Assembly (NCBI GenBank): GCA_044425555.1 | Contig: JAWXVF010000046.1 | Span: 1 to 17,696, forward strand | Reading direction: 5' to 3' | From: JAWXVE01 sp044425555 | GTDB taxonomy: Bacteria; Bacillota; Clostridia; Lachnospirales; Lachnospiraceae | DNA length: 17,696 nt | Shown: one piece after another, positions 6,821 through 14,745 of the stretch | Layout: each line of letters opens with the position of its first letter | How positions within the stretch are numbered: the first letter of the stretch is position 1 | Notes under the pieces: generated by a model | What the model saw: only the letters and a program-made list of their open reading frames with translations | Databases searched by the model: none | Told to the model about the DNA's origin: nothing | Position numbers and translations under genes: made by a program

Positions 6821-7747
6821 ATGAAGAAGTACAAAATCATAATTAGTTGTATAGTAGTTATTGTAATCTTTAGTGGTGTCTTGTTTGTACGGAATACAAA
6901 AAGTGAGCAAATTGAGCAAGAGATTACCTTATATTTTCTCAATGCAGACGAAGATGGATTGACGTATGTAAAGTATGCAGTAGAGGAAGAAGATAAAGTG
7001 CATATGGTAGATGAAATCGTATCCTATATGAAAGGACAATTAGAGAATCACGATTATAAACCGATTTTAGGAGAGAATTTGCACTTAGAACAAATTATTC
7101 TAAATGATACGACTGCCACCTTGCGTTTTGATAAGTCTTATTTAGAAATGGTATCTGCTAAAGAGATTCTAGTAAGAGCAGGATTGGTTAAGAATCTTAC
7201 CCAGATACCAGGAGTGGATCATATTATTATACAAGTGGGCGAGAATCCTTTAACCGATGTAGATGGTAGTATAGTGGGTGCTATGACTGGTAAGATGTTT
7301 GTAGATAATGCAAAAAGTGATTTTAATGAACATGAAAAAATAGAAATGACGCTGTATTTTGCCAATGAAGAATTAACCATGTTAAGTGCTATTAGAAAAG
7401 AGGTAGTCTACAACCGTAATGTTGCCATAGAGCGTTTGGTGGTAGAGAAATTAATTGAAGGGCCAGAAGAACAAGACCAAAGAGCAACCTTGAATGAAAG
7501 TATTAAAATAATCAATGTATCTACGAAAGATGGTGTATGTTACGTGAATTTAGATGCCACCTTTCTGACACCAATCATTGGAGTGAACGCAGAATTAACA
7601 GTATATTCTATTGTAAATTCTTTGGTAGAATTATCCAATATTAATAAAGTACAGATTACAATAAATGGAGATATTAACTATATGTATCAAGAACAAATCC
7701 CTTTATCCACTGTATTTGAACGAAAATTAGAGTTAGTAGAATCCTAA
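6821..7747 (+). CDS. Anchored extracytoplasmic protein with two GerMN domains
   Basis: This 308-residue protein starts at ATG 6821 (AGGGAG upstream). Residues 5-23 are a hydrophobic anchor without a lipobox cysteine (the cysteine at residue 10 is inside the hydrophobic core). Two related repeats follow. The first begins EITLYFLNADEDGL (about 34-150). The second begins EMTLYFANEELTML (about 173-300) and contains AIERLVVEKLIEGP and VYSIVNSLVELSNINKVQI, the hallmark of GerMN modules of GerM and LpqB. GerMN domains are thought to bind peptidoglycan or partner proteins. It is 10 bases downstream of the kinase gene and likely acts with it at the membrane surface, by analogy with LpqB and MtrB. It has no sporulation context here, so calling it GerM would be unsafe. 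Confidence 0.82.
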   Translation: MKKYKIIISCIVVIVIFSGVLFVRNTKSEQIEQEITLYFLNADEDGLTYVKYAVEEEDKVHMVDEIVSYMKGQLENHDYKPILGENLHLEQIILNDTTATLRFDKSYLEMVSAKEILVRAGLVKNLTQIPGVDHIIIQVGENPLTDVDGSIVGAMTGKMFVDNAKSDFNEHEKIEMTLYFANEELTMLSAIRKEVVYNRNVAIERLVVEKLIEGPEEQDQRATLNESIKIINVSTKDGVCYVNLDATFLTPIIGVNAELTVYSIVNSLVELSNINKVQITINGDINYMYQEQIPLSTVFERKLELVES

Positions 7748-7785
7748 AGTACTAGCTTACATAATAAAATAGAACGGAGTGACTT

Positions 7786-10053
7786 ATGAGAAGACCATTA
7801 AGTTTCATCTGTTTCGTGTTTCTAGTGGCTATGATAGGAATTACGCAATTAGAAATAAATTCCTCTATTGTGGCACTAGAAGAAGGCGACTATCTCTTTC
7901 TTGGAACACTACAAACGAAACAGATTGATCGAGAGCAAGTGATTCTATCACTAGAGAGGGTGAGTATTCATCCTAGTAACACATCTTATGACGTTGCATT
8001 CTCGCAACACGATACTACACAAATCCCAACTTATAACATGATTGCTTATTGCAATCTAGAAGAATATAATATAGAACAAGCTAATGAGAATACGAATCTT
8101 CCTAAGATTGGAAGCACGATACTCATACGTGGAACGCTACGAACTTTTCGTATGGCAACTAATTATGGAGAATTTCATCAAGAATCTTATCAACGAAGTG
8201 AAGGGTACGATGCTTATATTACGAGTGGTACCATAGTAGGGAGTAGTTCTTCTTATGATAAGCATGGAGAATGGATCTATAAGATAAAGGAATCTTTTGC
8301 TAACGCATTAGAAACGTATCTAGCAAGTAATGAAGCAGGAGTTATGAAAGCCATGCTTCTTGGGGATAAGAGTGATTTAGAAGATACTATTAAATATTTA
8401 TATCAGAAAAATGGAGTGATTCATGTACTAGCCATATCAGGATTACATATTTCCTTGATTGGAATGGCCATTTATCAATTGCTAAAAAGAACCCCCATCC
8501 CATTAGGAGTGGGGAGTAGCATTACCTTGATTCTACTCAGTGAATATGTGTATATGACAGGAAGTTCCACTTCGGGAATACGAGCGGTAACTATGTTTGG
8601 AATCTACTTATTCGCACTATGGAATCGTAGATCCTACGATATGATTACTGCCATGTCTGTTTCCTATGTATTCTTATTACTACGAAATCCTTATTCCATC
8701 TATCAAGTTGGATTCCAACTATCCTTTGGAGCTATTCTAGCAATTGGTTTATTCGTCCCAATCTTAGAAGAGATGATTCCCATGCAATATTTTGGTATAA
8801 AAGAAAAAGGGAACGTGGGATACTTATTTTATCAAGGATTCTTACTTTCTGCTGGAGTGCAAATAATGACACTTCCGATTCTGATTGCTACGTATTATGA
8901 ATATCCAATGACTTCTATTTTCTTAAATCTCATAATGGTTCCTACAGTAGGACTTGTAGTGGCACTAGGAATGCTACTTATATGTTGTAGTTATGTAAGT
9001 GGATTCTTAGCCACAATGTGTGGGGTTGTCTTAGAAAGTGTTCTACAATGTTATGAATTACTCTGTTCTTTGTTTCTAAAGATACCAGGACAAAGTATTC
9101 CCTTAGCTATGCTTTCTCCTATGCAAATAGTTCTCTATTATCTAGGAATCTTTCTTATAATCTACCTACCAAAGAATTGGAAATTTGTAAACATAATTAA
9201 ATTGGGAATTTTATCCATAACCATCCTTCTTACAGTATGGACTACTGACCATGAATTTCGTATGATTATGATAGATGTAGGGCAAGGAGATGGGATTCTC
9301 ATTCAAACACCTACTAATCGTGTATACATGATAGATGGTGGAAGCACGTCTAACCGAGGAGTGGGTACGTATCAGATTCTTCCTACATTGAAATATTATG
9401 GGATTCGAGAAATAGAAGCAGTGTTTATTTCGCATATGGATTATGACCATTATAGTGGAATCTTAGAATTATTAGAACTCCAAAGAGACACGAATGAGAT
9501 TTGGATTCGTAATGTAGTAGTACCTTGCAATATGGATGAAGAAAAATTAGCCCCTATGAAAGAGTTGCTATATGAATGTGGGATTCCATTACATTACGTA
9601 GAAAGAGGATTTTTTCTAGAAGATGGAGGAGTGGAATTCCAGGTATTAATGCCGTATTCTGAATATAGAGCCGATAGTGAAAATGAGAATTCCCTAACCA
9701 TGCGAGTTACTTATGGAGAGGTAGACATTCTATGTACAGGTGACTTGGAAAAAGCAGCGGAAGTGGAATTTATAAGACTGTTACAAGCACAAGAAGAATT
9801 CGTTGATTATGAAGTGTTAAAGGTAGGACATCATGGTTCTAATTATGCAACTAGTACAGCACTTTTAGAAGCAATTCGTGGGGAAGTAGCATTGATTTCT
9901 TGTGGAAGAAATAATATGTATGGACATCCTCATCTAGAAGTAATAGAGAGGTTGGAGTCAGCTTCTATGGAAATCTATAATACAGCAGAAGTAGGAGCAA
10001 TCGTATTAGAGAGTGATGGAAAAAGTTATTGGGTAACAACTTATCTGTATTAA
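7786..10053 (+). CDS. comEC: ComEC/Rec2, DNA-uptake channel protein
   Basis: ComEC forms the membrane channel through which single-stranded DNA enters the cell during transformation. This 755-residue form starts at ATG 7786 with CGGAG upstream. An N-terminal signal or anchor and an OB-like region cover about 1-160. The competence membrane domain runs from about 170 to 485, with several helices and the conserved HVLAISGLHISLIG (213-226) and NPYSIYQVGFQLSFGA (301-316). A C-terminal metallo-beta-lactamase-like domain runs from 490 on. The metal motifs H550-x-D-x-D-H555 (SHMDYDHYSG), TGD (651-653), GHHGS (681-685) and GRNNMYGHPH (707-716) are intact, so the nuclease-like domain is predicted active. 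It ends the comEA operon. No comEB or holA is adjacent. Confidence 0.95.
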   Translation: MRRPLSFICFVFLVAMIGITQLEINSSIVALEEGDYLFLGTLQTKQIDREQVILSLERVSIHPSNTSYDVAFSQHDTTQIPTYNMIAYCNLEEYNIEQANENTNLPKIGSTILIRGTLRTFRMATNYGEFHQESYQRSEGYDAYITSGTIVGSSSSYDKHGEWIYKIKESFANALETYLASNEAGVMKAMLLGDKSDLEDTIKYLYQKNGVIHVLAISGLHISLIGMAIYQLLKRTPIPLGVGSSITLILLSEYVYMTGSSTSGIRAVTMFGIYLFALWNRRSYDMITAMSVSYVFLLLRNPYSIYQVGFQLSFGAILAIGLFVPILEEMIPMQYFGIKEKGNVGYLFYQGFLLSAGVQIMTLPILIATYYEYPMTSIFLNLIMVPTVGLVVALGMLLICCSYVSGFLATMCGVVLESVLQCYELLCSLFLKIPGQSIPLAMLSPMQIVLYYLGIFLIIYLPKNWKFVNIIKLGILSITILLTVWTTDHEFRMIMIDVGQGDGILIQTPTNRVYMIDGGSTSNRGVGTYQILPTLKYYGIREIEAVFISHMDYDHYSGILELLELQRDTNEIWIRNVVVPCNMDEEKLAPMKELLYECGIPLHYVERGFFLEDGGVEFQVLMPYSEYRADSENENSLTMRVTYGEVDILCTGDLEKAAEVEFIRLLQAQEEFVDYEVLKVGHHGSNYATSTALLEAIRGEVALISCGRNNMYGHPHLEVIERLESASMEIYNTAEVGAIVLESDGKSYWVTTYLY

Positions 10054-10069
10054 CCCTCACAATTCTCCC

Positions 10070-10098
10070 TTATCATGCTTGGTGAAACGAGATATACT
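10070..10098 (+). promoter_or_regulatory. Candidate upstream promoter for agrA-agrC
   Basis: TTATCA (10070-10075), 17 bases and TATACT (10093-10098) lie between comEC and agrA. The -10 has one mismatch and the -35 two. The transcript would have a leader of about 90 bases. Confidence 0.35.
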
Positions 10099-10131
10099 AA
10101 TAGGAAATGTTTTCTGTCAATATAAGAAAAT

Positions 10132-10160
10132 TTGAAATAAACAATAGAAATACATAGAAA
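10132..10160 (+). promoter_or_regulatory. Candidate proximal promoter for agrA-agrC
   Basis: TTGAAA (10132-10137), 17 bases and TAGAAA (10155-10160) precede agrA by 36 bases. The match to consensus is fair. No clear LytTR repeat like that before agrD is seen here. Which of the two candidate promoters is used cannot be told. Confidence 0.35.
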
Positions 10161-10195
10161 AGCAATACAAAAGAGGATAATAAAAGGAGAACGAG

Positions 10196-10915
10196 ATGAT
10201 AAGAATAGCAGTTTGTGATGATAATATGAACATTTGTTCAGAAGTAGAACAATGGATTCTAGCCTATGGGAAACAGATGGATACTAAGGTAGATGTAGAA
10301 GTATTTACTAGAGGAGAAGAATTACTTAATTTCATTCAAGAAGAACATGAGTTCGACCTTATATTTCTAGATATTGAATTAGAAACTACAAGTGGAATTG
10401 AGGTGAGTACCACTATAAGGAATAAATTCGATGACCATGTGTGTAAAATTGTTTTTATTACTTCCAAACATGGATATGAAAGTCAGTTATTTGAAGTACA
10501 ACCATTAAACTTTCTACGTAAACCTATAGTACAGACGGAACTTTGTCGCTGTATTACCTTAAGTCTAAAAATAATGGGTTTTGAAAATAGCATCTTTGAA
10601 TACAAGAAGTCTAAAGAGATTAATAGAGTGAAGATGAAAGATATTCTCTATTTTGAAAAGGTTATAAGAAAAACTAAGATTGTTACTACTAGTGGAATGG
10701 ATACATTCAATGAAACATTAGCAAATGTAAAGAGAAGGTTACCTCATCAATTTGTAGAATCACACGGTTCTTATATGGTAAATTTTGATAAGATTGCAAC
10801 ATTGAAACGAGATTGTATTATTTTAGTAGATGCTCAAGAAATCCCTGTGAGTCAAAGGAGTCTTAAGACGTTGCGTATGAAGATTGTGGAGTCGGAGGAG
10901 GAGAGAAGAGGATGA
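10196..10915 (+). CDS. agrA: AgrA-like LytTR-family response regulator
   Basis: The 239-residue regulator starts at ATG 10196 behind a strong AAAGGAG site. The receiver domain (1-125) has D8-D9, the phospho-acceptor D59 in DLIFLDIELE, and the NFLRKP lysine. The LytTR DNA-binding domain (about 132-235) shows the typical order: YFEKVIRKTKIV, FNETLANVKRRLP, FVESHGSYMVNFDKI and IPVSQRSLKTLR. LytTR proteins bind pairs of 9-bp direct repeats about two helical turns apart. Such a pair lies upstream of agrD (12241-12270). The stop codon overlaps the agrC start by four bases (ATGA), so the two proteins are translationally coupled. Confidence 0.92.
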   Translation: MIRIAVCDDNMNICSEVEQWILAYGKQMDTKVDVEVFTRGEELLNFIQEEHEFDLIFLDIELETTSGIEVSTTIRNKFDDHVCKIVFITSKHGYESQLFEVQPLNFLRKPIVQTELCRCITLSLKIMGFENSIFEYKKSKEINRVKMKDILYFEKVIRKTKIVTTSGMDTFNETLANVKRRLPHQFVESHGSYMVNFDKIATLKRDCIILVDAQEIPVSQRSLKTLRMKIVESEEERRG

Positions 10916-12195
10916 CAACGTATGAGATGGTGTACATTGTGACGAGTATTATTTACGTCTTTTCTATTAATAAATTGTTTGAAACTTTCTTTTATAAACT
11001 TCCGAGTAATAAGAAAGTGAAAAATGTATTATTGGTGCTTTATTACATAGTGTTAGTGGGAAGTATATTTGTAACAAGAATCCCTATTATAATGATGGGA
11101 ATTAATATGTTCTTTTTAGTTTTAGTCTCTTTGTGTTATAAATCGACTATGAAAAAGAAAGTTCTAGCAGTGTCATTAATGTATTCTATTGTTATTATTA
11201 TAGAACTGATAATATCTATATTATTTGGCTTTTTTAGTTTATCGGGCATGAAAGATAGTGAAGTGGATTCGATTATAGCATTAATATGTAATAGTATAAC
11301 AACTGTTACAATAGTACATTTAATTAGTAAGTGGAAATATTTATTAAATAAAGATTTGATAATTTATAAACGTTATTATATGGCTTTTTTTGTAGTACTT
11401 TTTGGTACGTTTGTGATGTTTATTATGCTTTTAGAAAATAAATATTTGACTATAGGACATATACTAATGAATAGTAGCATATTAATTTCAGTGAATTTTA
11501 CAATGATTGTAATTGATGAAAAAATATATCAGGCGATTTTAAGTGGAAATGAGAAGAAAATGCTGGAACAACAAAATATAGCCATGGTGAATCAAATGGA
11601 ATTGATTAATCAATCAACAGAATCTATAAGAATTATGAAACATGACTTTAAAAATCATTTGATTACATTACGATATATGTATAGTAATGATAAGTGGAAA
11701 GAATATGATACTTATATGAATCATTTAGTGAATGAAATAGAGCAGAAAGGAATTGTTTCATCTAATAATTTTGTAATAGACAGTATCATTAATTTTAAAT
11801 TTGGTAAAGAAGAAAATAAATTGATTAATTTAGAAATAGACATATCAGTACCAGAAGAATTACATATTCATCCCCATGAATTGACAGCAGTAGTTGGGAA
11901 CTTAATAGATAATGCAATCTATGCTTGTAAGGAAACATTAGAAAAAGTTATAACGATACATATGAGTACTAGAATGAGGAATTTAATCATTCATATTAGT
12001 AATTCATATAATGGTGATATTGTAGTAGAAAATGAAAAGTTAATAACTACAAAAGAGTGTAAGGTAAATCACGGATTAGGAATAATGAGTGTAGAAAAGA
12101 TATTAGAAATGCATGGTGGAGAATTACTTATGGAATATGATGATAACATTTTTTCAGTAACAGTCGTATTACCGTATGAAATGGATAAGATATGA
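10912..12195 (+). CDS. agrC: AgrC-like peptide-sensing histidine kinase
   Basis: This is a 427-residue membrane kinase. Residues 1-205 contain about six or seven hydrophobic helices that form the signal-peptide receptor. A coiled region (about 206-240) leads to the phospho-acceptor box IMKHDFKNHLITL with H244 in an intact H-D-x-x-N-H motif. The conserved segment NFVIDSIINFKFG (286-298) follows. The GHKL ATPase domain has N334 in VGNLIDNAIYACK and a G box HGLGIMSVEKIL. Its substrate should be the AgrD-derived thiolactone made by the genes downstream. It is coupled to agrA by a four-base overlap. Unlike the staphylococcal agrBDCA order, the kinase lies upstream of the signal genes. Confidence 0.92.
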   Translation: MTTYEMVYIVTSIIYVFSINKLFETFFYKLPSNKKVKNVLLVLYYIVLVGSIFVTRIPIIMMGINMFFLVLVSLCYKSTMKKKVLAVSLMYSIVIIIELIISILFGFFSLSGMKDSEVDSIIALICNSITTVTIVHLISKWKYLLNKDLIIYKRYYMAFFVVLFGTFVMFIMLLENKYLTIGHILMNSSILISVNFTMIVIDEKIYQAILSGNEKKMLEQQNIAMVNQMELINQSTESIRIMKHDFKNHLITLRYMYSNDKWKEYDTYMNHLVNEIEQKGIVSSNNFVIDSIINFKFGKEENKLINLEIDISVPEELHIHPHELTAVVGNLIDNAIYACKETLEKVITIHMSTRMRNLIIHISNSYNGDIVVENEKLITTKECKVNHGLGIMSVEKILEMHGGELLMEYDDNIFSVTVVLPYEMDKI

Positions 12196-12240
12196 ACATG
12201 AATTCTTAAGTTTAATAGTGTGCTAGTAGTGAAATATCGT

Positions 12241-12270
12241 TTTTGCATAAAATATAATCAATTTTGCACA
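12241..12270 (+). promoter_or_regulatory. Tandem direct repeat fitting a LytTR (AgrA) operator before agrD
   Basis: TTTTGCATA (12241-12249) and TTTTGCACA (12262-12270) match at eight of nine positions. They are separated by 12 bases, a 21-bp period. LytTR regulators such as AgrA and ComE bind just this geometry. The downstream repeat starts 36 bases before a perfect TATAAT (12298-12303). No good -35 hexamer is present, which is usual for activator-dependent promoters. The sequence of the repeat differs from the staphylococcal AgrA site. Confidence 0.6.
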
Positions 12271-12297
12271 TATAGGATATTTATAAAGAATAAAAGG

Positions 12298-12303
12298 TAT
12301 AAT
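12298..12303 (+). promoter_or_regulatory. -10 box of the agrD-agrB promoter
   Basis: TATAAT lies 24 bases before the agrD ATG, and the ribosome site AAAGGAGG (12313-12320) sits between them. The expected start near 12310 gives a very short leader. The bases 17-18 upstream do not resemble TTGACA, so activation from the tandem repeat is the likely mode. Confidence 0.55.
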
Positions 12304-12327
12304 CTGAAATAAAAAGGAGGAAAAGGC

Positions 12328-12486
12328 ATGAAAAATATTAAAATGATAAGTATAGTAAGAAAAATGGGTACTATGGTAGCTATGATAGCAATGTTTGTAA
12401 CAGCAACGAATGTAAATGCTGCCTGTGCTTGGGTTATGAACCAACCAGAACTACCAGAAACAGCTAAAAAGTTACGTAAATTCTAA
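12328..12486 (+). CDS. agrD: AgrD-like cyclic-lactone autoinducer precursor
   Basis: This encodes a 52-residue peptide from ATG 12328, preceded by the strong AAAGGAGG at 12313-12320. The N-terminal basic and hydrophobic leader (residues 1-31, ending VTATNVNA) is followed by a single cysteine C33 in A-A-C-A-W-V-M. Then come N-Q-P-E-L-P-E and a charged tail. In AgrD the cysteine thiol closes on a carbonyl four residues later, so the predicted ring is Cys33-Ala-Trp-Val-Met37, cut by AgrB after M37. The NQPELPE motif, with P40 and P43 followed by E44, corresponds to the conserved recognition segment (staphylococcal D-E-x-x-x-P-x-E type). The N-terminal tail of the mature signal, and its trimming, cannot be read from the sequence. 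The stop shares one base with the agrB start. Confidence 0.88.
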   Translation: MKNIKMISIVRKMGTMVAMIAMFVTATNVNAACAWVMNQPELPETAKKLRKF

Positions 12487-13079
12487 TGATTACGAAAAAG
12501 TTAACAAACTTTGTAGAATTATTAGTAGAACAAGGGATTGTACAGAAGGAAGATAAGGAATTAGTAATTTATGGACTTTTAACAGGGAGCAAGCTAGTGT
12601 TGAATACCATTACAACTGTTGTAATAGGAATATTATTTGGACTAGCAGTGGAAAGTATTTTCTTCCTATGTACTTTTTCTTGGATACGTACTTATGCAGG
12701 TGGTTATCATTGTGAGAAAGCGTTGACATGTTACTTTGTTTCTAGCCTTCTAGTAATGGGAATGCTTGGTATTATTCGCTTTACGCCTATTGAATATTGT
12801 GTAGTAGGTGGAGTGGTAATGTTGTTAGTGTCTGTGCCTCTATTGTTAAGATACGCACCAATAGAGACAGCTACTAAGCCTTTTGATGAAGAGGAATACA
12901 GGTTCTATCGTAAGAAGTTAGTGAGGCATTTAGCAATAGAATGTGGTGCAATAATTCTGTTGTATATAGGGAATCAACCAAGATTTGCATATACCATTTG
13001 CTGTGGGATAGGTTTATCTATGGTATTGGTACTTCTACAATTAGTAGAATTACGTAATCAACGAACGAGGAGTTCCTAA
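12486..13079 (+). CDS. agrB: AgrB-like membrane cysteine protease that processes AgrD
   Basis: AgrB cuts the AgrD tail and forms the thiolactone. This 197-residue protein starts at an ATG overlapping the agrD stop by one base (TAATG). It has no clear ribosome site of its own, so it depends on translational coupling. About five membrane helices are visible. The catalytic residues are H75 and C82 in RTYAGGYHCEKALTCYF. The seven-residue spacing is that of H77 and C84 in the staphylococcal enzyme. The length and the YAGGYH signature are normal for the family. It ends four bases inside the convergent small gene at 13076-13309. Confidence 0.93.
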   Translation: MITKKLTNFVELLVEQGIVQKEDKELVIYGLLTGSKLVLNTITTVVIGILFGLAVESIFFLCTFSWIRTYAGGYHCEKALTCYFVSSLLVMGMLGIIRFTPIEYCVVGGVVMLLVSVPLLLRYAPIETATKPFDEEEYRFYRKKLVRHLAIECGAIILLYIGNQPRFAYTICCGIGLSMVLVLLQLVELRNQRTRSS

Positions 13080-13309
13080 TAGGTAAGTAATACTTTGGCA
13101 AGAAAAGAGATGCCTAATTGCAGTATAAAAATAAATACTACAGATAGAATGTGCTGTAAACGAACAGGACACTGTACTAAACGATGTCCCCCAATAGTAA
13201 AGAGACATTTGACTGTTAAGAAGATGCATAGTAATTGAAATAGTAAGATGATAATAAACGCGGATGTTGTACCAATTGAGTCAATCAGTTGTATAATGAG
13301 TTGTTCCAT
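13076..13309 (-). CDS. Small two-helix membrane protein of unknown function
   Basis: The minus-strand frame is open to an ATG at 13309, giving 77 residues. GGAG (plus 13319-13322) lies nine bases upstream of it. The in-frame ATG at 13324 has no ribosome site and would place the GGAG inside the gene. Two hydrophobic segments (about residues 14-35 and 50-70) flank a short loop with HRLVQCPVRLQH. The stop overlaps the end of agrB by four bases, tail to tail. No family is recognised. A convincing promoter was not found, and a terminator hairpin lies upstream, so expression is doubtful. It could be a real small membrane protein next to the agr locus, or a chance frame in an otherwise gene-free stretch. 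Confidence 0.45.
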   Translation of the reverse strand: MEQLIIQLIDSIGTTSAFIIILLFQLLCIFLTVKCLFTIGGHRLVQCPVRLQHILSVVFIFILQLGISFLAKVLLTY

Positions 13310-13350
13310 AGGATGATTCTCCATTTCTATGTAGAATAAAGGTCGATTAA

Positions 13351-13380
13351 AAAAGGTATTTTCTTATAAAATCACCTTTT
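13351..13380. terminator. AT-rich hairpin, probably a bidirectional terminator
   Basis: AAAAGGT plus ATTTT (13351-13362) pairs with AAAAT, a bulged C, and ACCTTTT (13368-13380) around a five-base loop. On the minus strand it is followed by a run of T residues, and on the plus strand by ATTTT. It could end the agrD-agrB transcript from the left and stop readthrough of tyrS from the right. Confidence 0.55.
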
Positions 13381-13422
13381 ATTTTGGTATCTGCACATCG
13401 TGCTATAGATTTATGAAAAAGT

Positions 13423-13465
13423 GCCTAGCAAAAGGTAAGAAGTCATATTCTTGATTTTGCTAGGC
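13423..13465 (-). terminator. Intrinsic terminator of tyrS
   Basis: GCCTAGCAAAA (13423-13433) pairs perfectly with TTTTGCTAGGC (13455-13465). The loop can form a further AAGAA/TTCTT helix. Read on the minus strand, the stem is followed by ACTTTTTC, and it begins 27 bases after the tyrS stop. Confidence 0.75.
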
Positions 13466-13491
13466 TAATTGTATGAAGTAATGTGACGTTA

Positions 13492-14715
13492 TTAATTGTA
13501 ATTGACACGTTTAAAGTTTTTCTTTCCACGTTTCACCACAAGTCCTTCTCCCTGTAATTGCGTAGCAGTGAAGGTGGTCTTAATATCCGTTATTTTCTCT
13601 CCGTCAACAGTAACGCCACCTTGATCAACCGCACGTCTTGCTTCTGATTTGGATGGAACAAGTTCTGCTTTTACTAGAATTGTGAGAATATCAATAGAAC
13701 CATCCACGTAATCTTGATCTGTTAAAGTAACTGTTGGCATATTTACAGCAGTTCCACTAGCGAATAATGCTCTAGAACTTTCTTGGGCTTTGGTGGCTTC
13801 TACATCCCCATGTACCAGGTTTGTTAATTCGTACGCAAGGATTTCTTTGGCAGTATTTAATTGGCTTCCTTCCCAAGTATCCATCTTCTCAATTTCTTCA
13901 ATTGGTAGGAATGTGAGCATTTTAATACATTTTAACACATCAGCATCGCCTACATTTCTCCAATATTGATAGAAGTCAAAAGGAGAGGTTTTCTTAGGGT
14001 CAAGCCAAACAGCACCTGATTGCGTTTTCCCCATTTTCTTTCCTTCAGAATTAAGGAGAAGAGTAATGGTCATAGCACCTGCATTTTTTCCTAATTTACG
14101 TCGGATTAATTCTGTTCCAGCAAGCATATTACTCCATTGGTCATCGCCACCAAATTGTAGATTACAACCATATTTTTGATAAAGTGCATAGAAATCATAA
14201 CTTTGCATAATCATATAATTAAATTCAAAAAAGCTTAGACCCTTCTCCATACGTTGTTTATAACATTCGGCACTAAGCATACGATTTACACTAAAGTGAG
14301 CCCCTACTTCTCGTAATAATTCTACGTAATTTAAGTCTAATAACCAATCTCCATTGTTGACTAGAAGTGCTTTATCCGTGCCAAATTCAATAAAACGACT
14401 CATTTGTTCTTTGAAACAATCACAATTATGTTGAATGATTTCTGGAGTCATCATCTGTCGCATATCGCTTCTACCAGAAGGATCACCAATCATTCCAGTA
14501 CCACCACCTAATAAAGCGATGGGCTTATTACCAGCCATTTGTAGACGTTTCATAAGGCAAAGTGCCATAAAGTGTCCAACGTGTAGACTATCAGCAGTTG
14601 GATCAAATCCTATATAAAATGTAGCTTTCCCAGTATTGATTAATTCTTTGATTTCTTCTTCATCAGTTACTTGGGCAATTAAACCACGACGTTGCAATTC
14701 TTCATAAATCTTCAT
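13492..14715 (-). CDS. tyrS: Tyrosyl-tRNA synthetase
   Basis: The enzyme attaches tyrosine to tRNA(Tyr) in two steps using ATP. The product has 407 residues from the ATG at 14715, preceded by AGAGAGG seven bases upstream. A longer frame to 14778 is excluded because the promoter (14746-14774) lies inside it. The class I signatures are present: HVGH at 45-48 (SLHVGHFMA) and KMGKT at 227-231. Between them are GGGTGMIGDPSG, and YDFYALYQKYGCNLQFGGDD, typical of the tyrosine site. An S4 RNA-binding domain ends the protein (VPSKSEARRAVDQGGVTVDG). The length is normal. It is expressed alone from a strong promoter and ended by the hairpin at 13423-13465. The leader is too short for the T-box that controls tyrS in many Firmicutes. 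Confidence 0.97.
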   Translation of the reverse strand: MKIYEELQRRGLIAQVTDEEEIKELINTGKATFYIGFDPTADSLHVGHFMALCLMKRLQMAGNKPIALLGGGTGMIGDPSGRSDMRQMMTPEIIQHNCDCFKEQMSRFIEFGTDKALLVNNGDWLLDLNYVELLREVGAHFSVNRMLSAECYKQRMEKGLSFFEFNYMIMQSYDFYALYQKYGCNLQFGGDDQWSNMLAGTELIRRKLGKNAGAMTITLLLNSEGKKMGKTQSGAVWLDPKKTSPFDFYQYWRNVGDADVLKCIKMLTFLPIEEIEKMDTWEGSQLNTAKEILAYELTNLVHGDVEATKAQESSRALFASGTAVNMPTVTLTDQDYVDGSIDILTILVKAELVPSKSEARRAVDQGGVTVDGEKITDIKTTFTATQLQGEGLVVKRGKKNFKRVNYN

Positions 14716-14745
14716 GTTTTTTCCTCTCTCTCTGTTCGTATCTTT

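Noticed and set aside
6592..6942. A 116-codon minus-strand frame
   Set aside because: It is antisense to the intact C-terminus of the histidine kinase and the start of the GerMN gene, both well supported.
9211..9450. A 79-codon minus-strand frame inside comEC
   Set aside because: It is antisense to the conserved lactamase-like domain and has no family resemblance.
12223..12444. A 73-codon minus-strand frame across agrD
   Set aside because: It is antisense to agrD and its promoter. The agrD reading is supported by the ribosome site, Cys motif and coupling to agrB.
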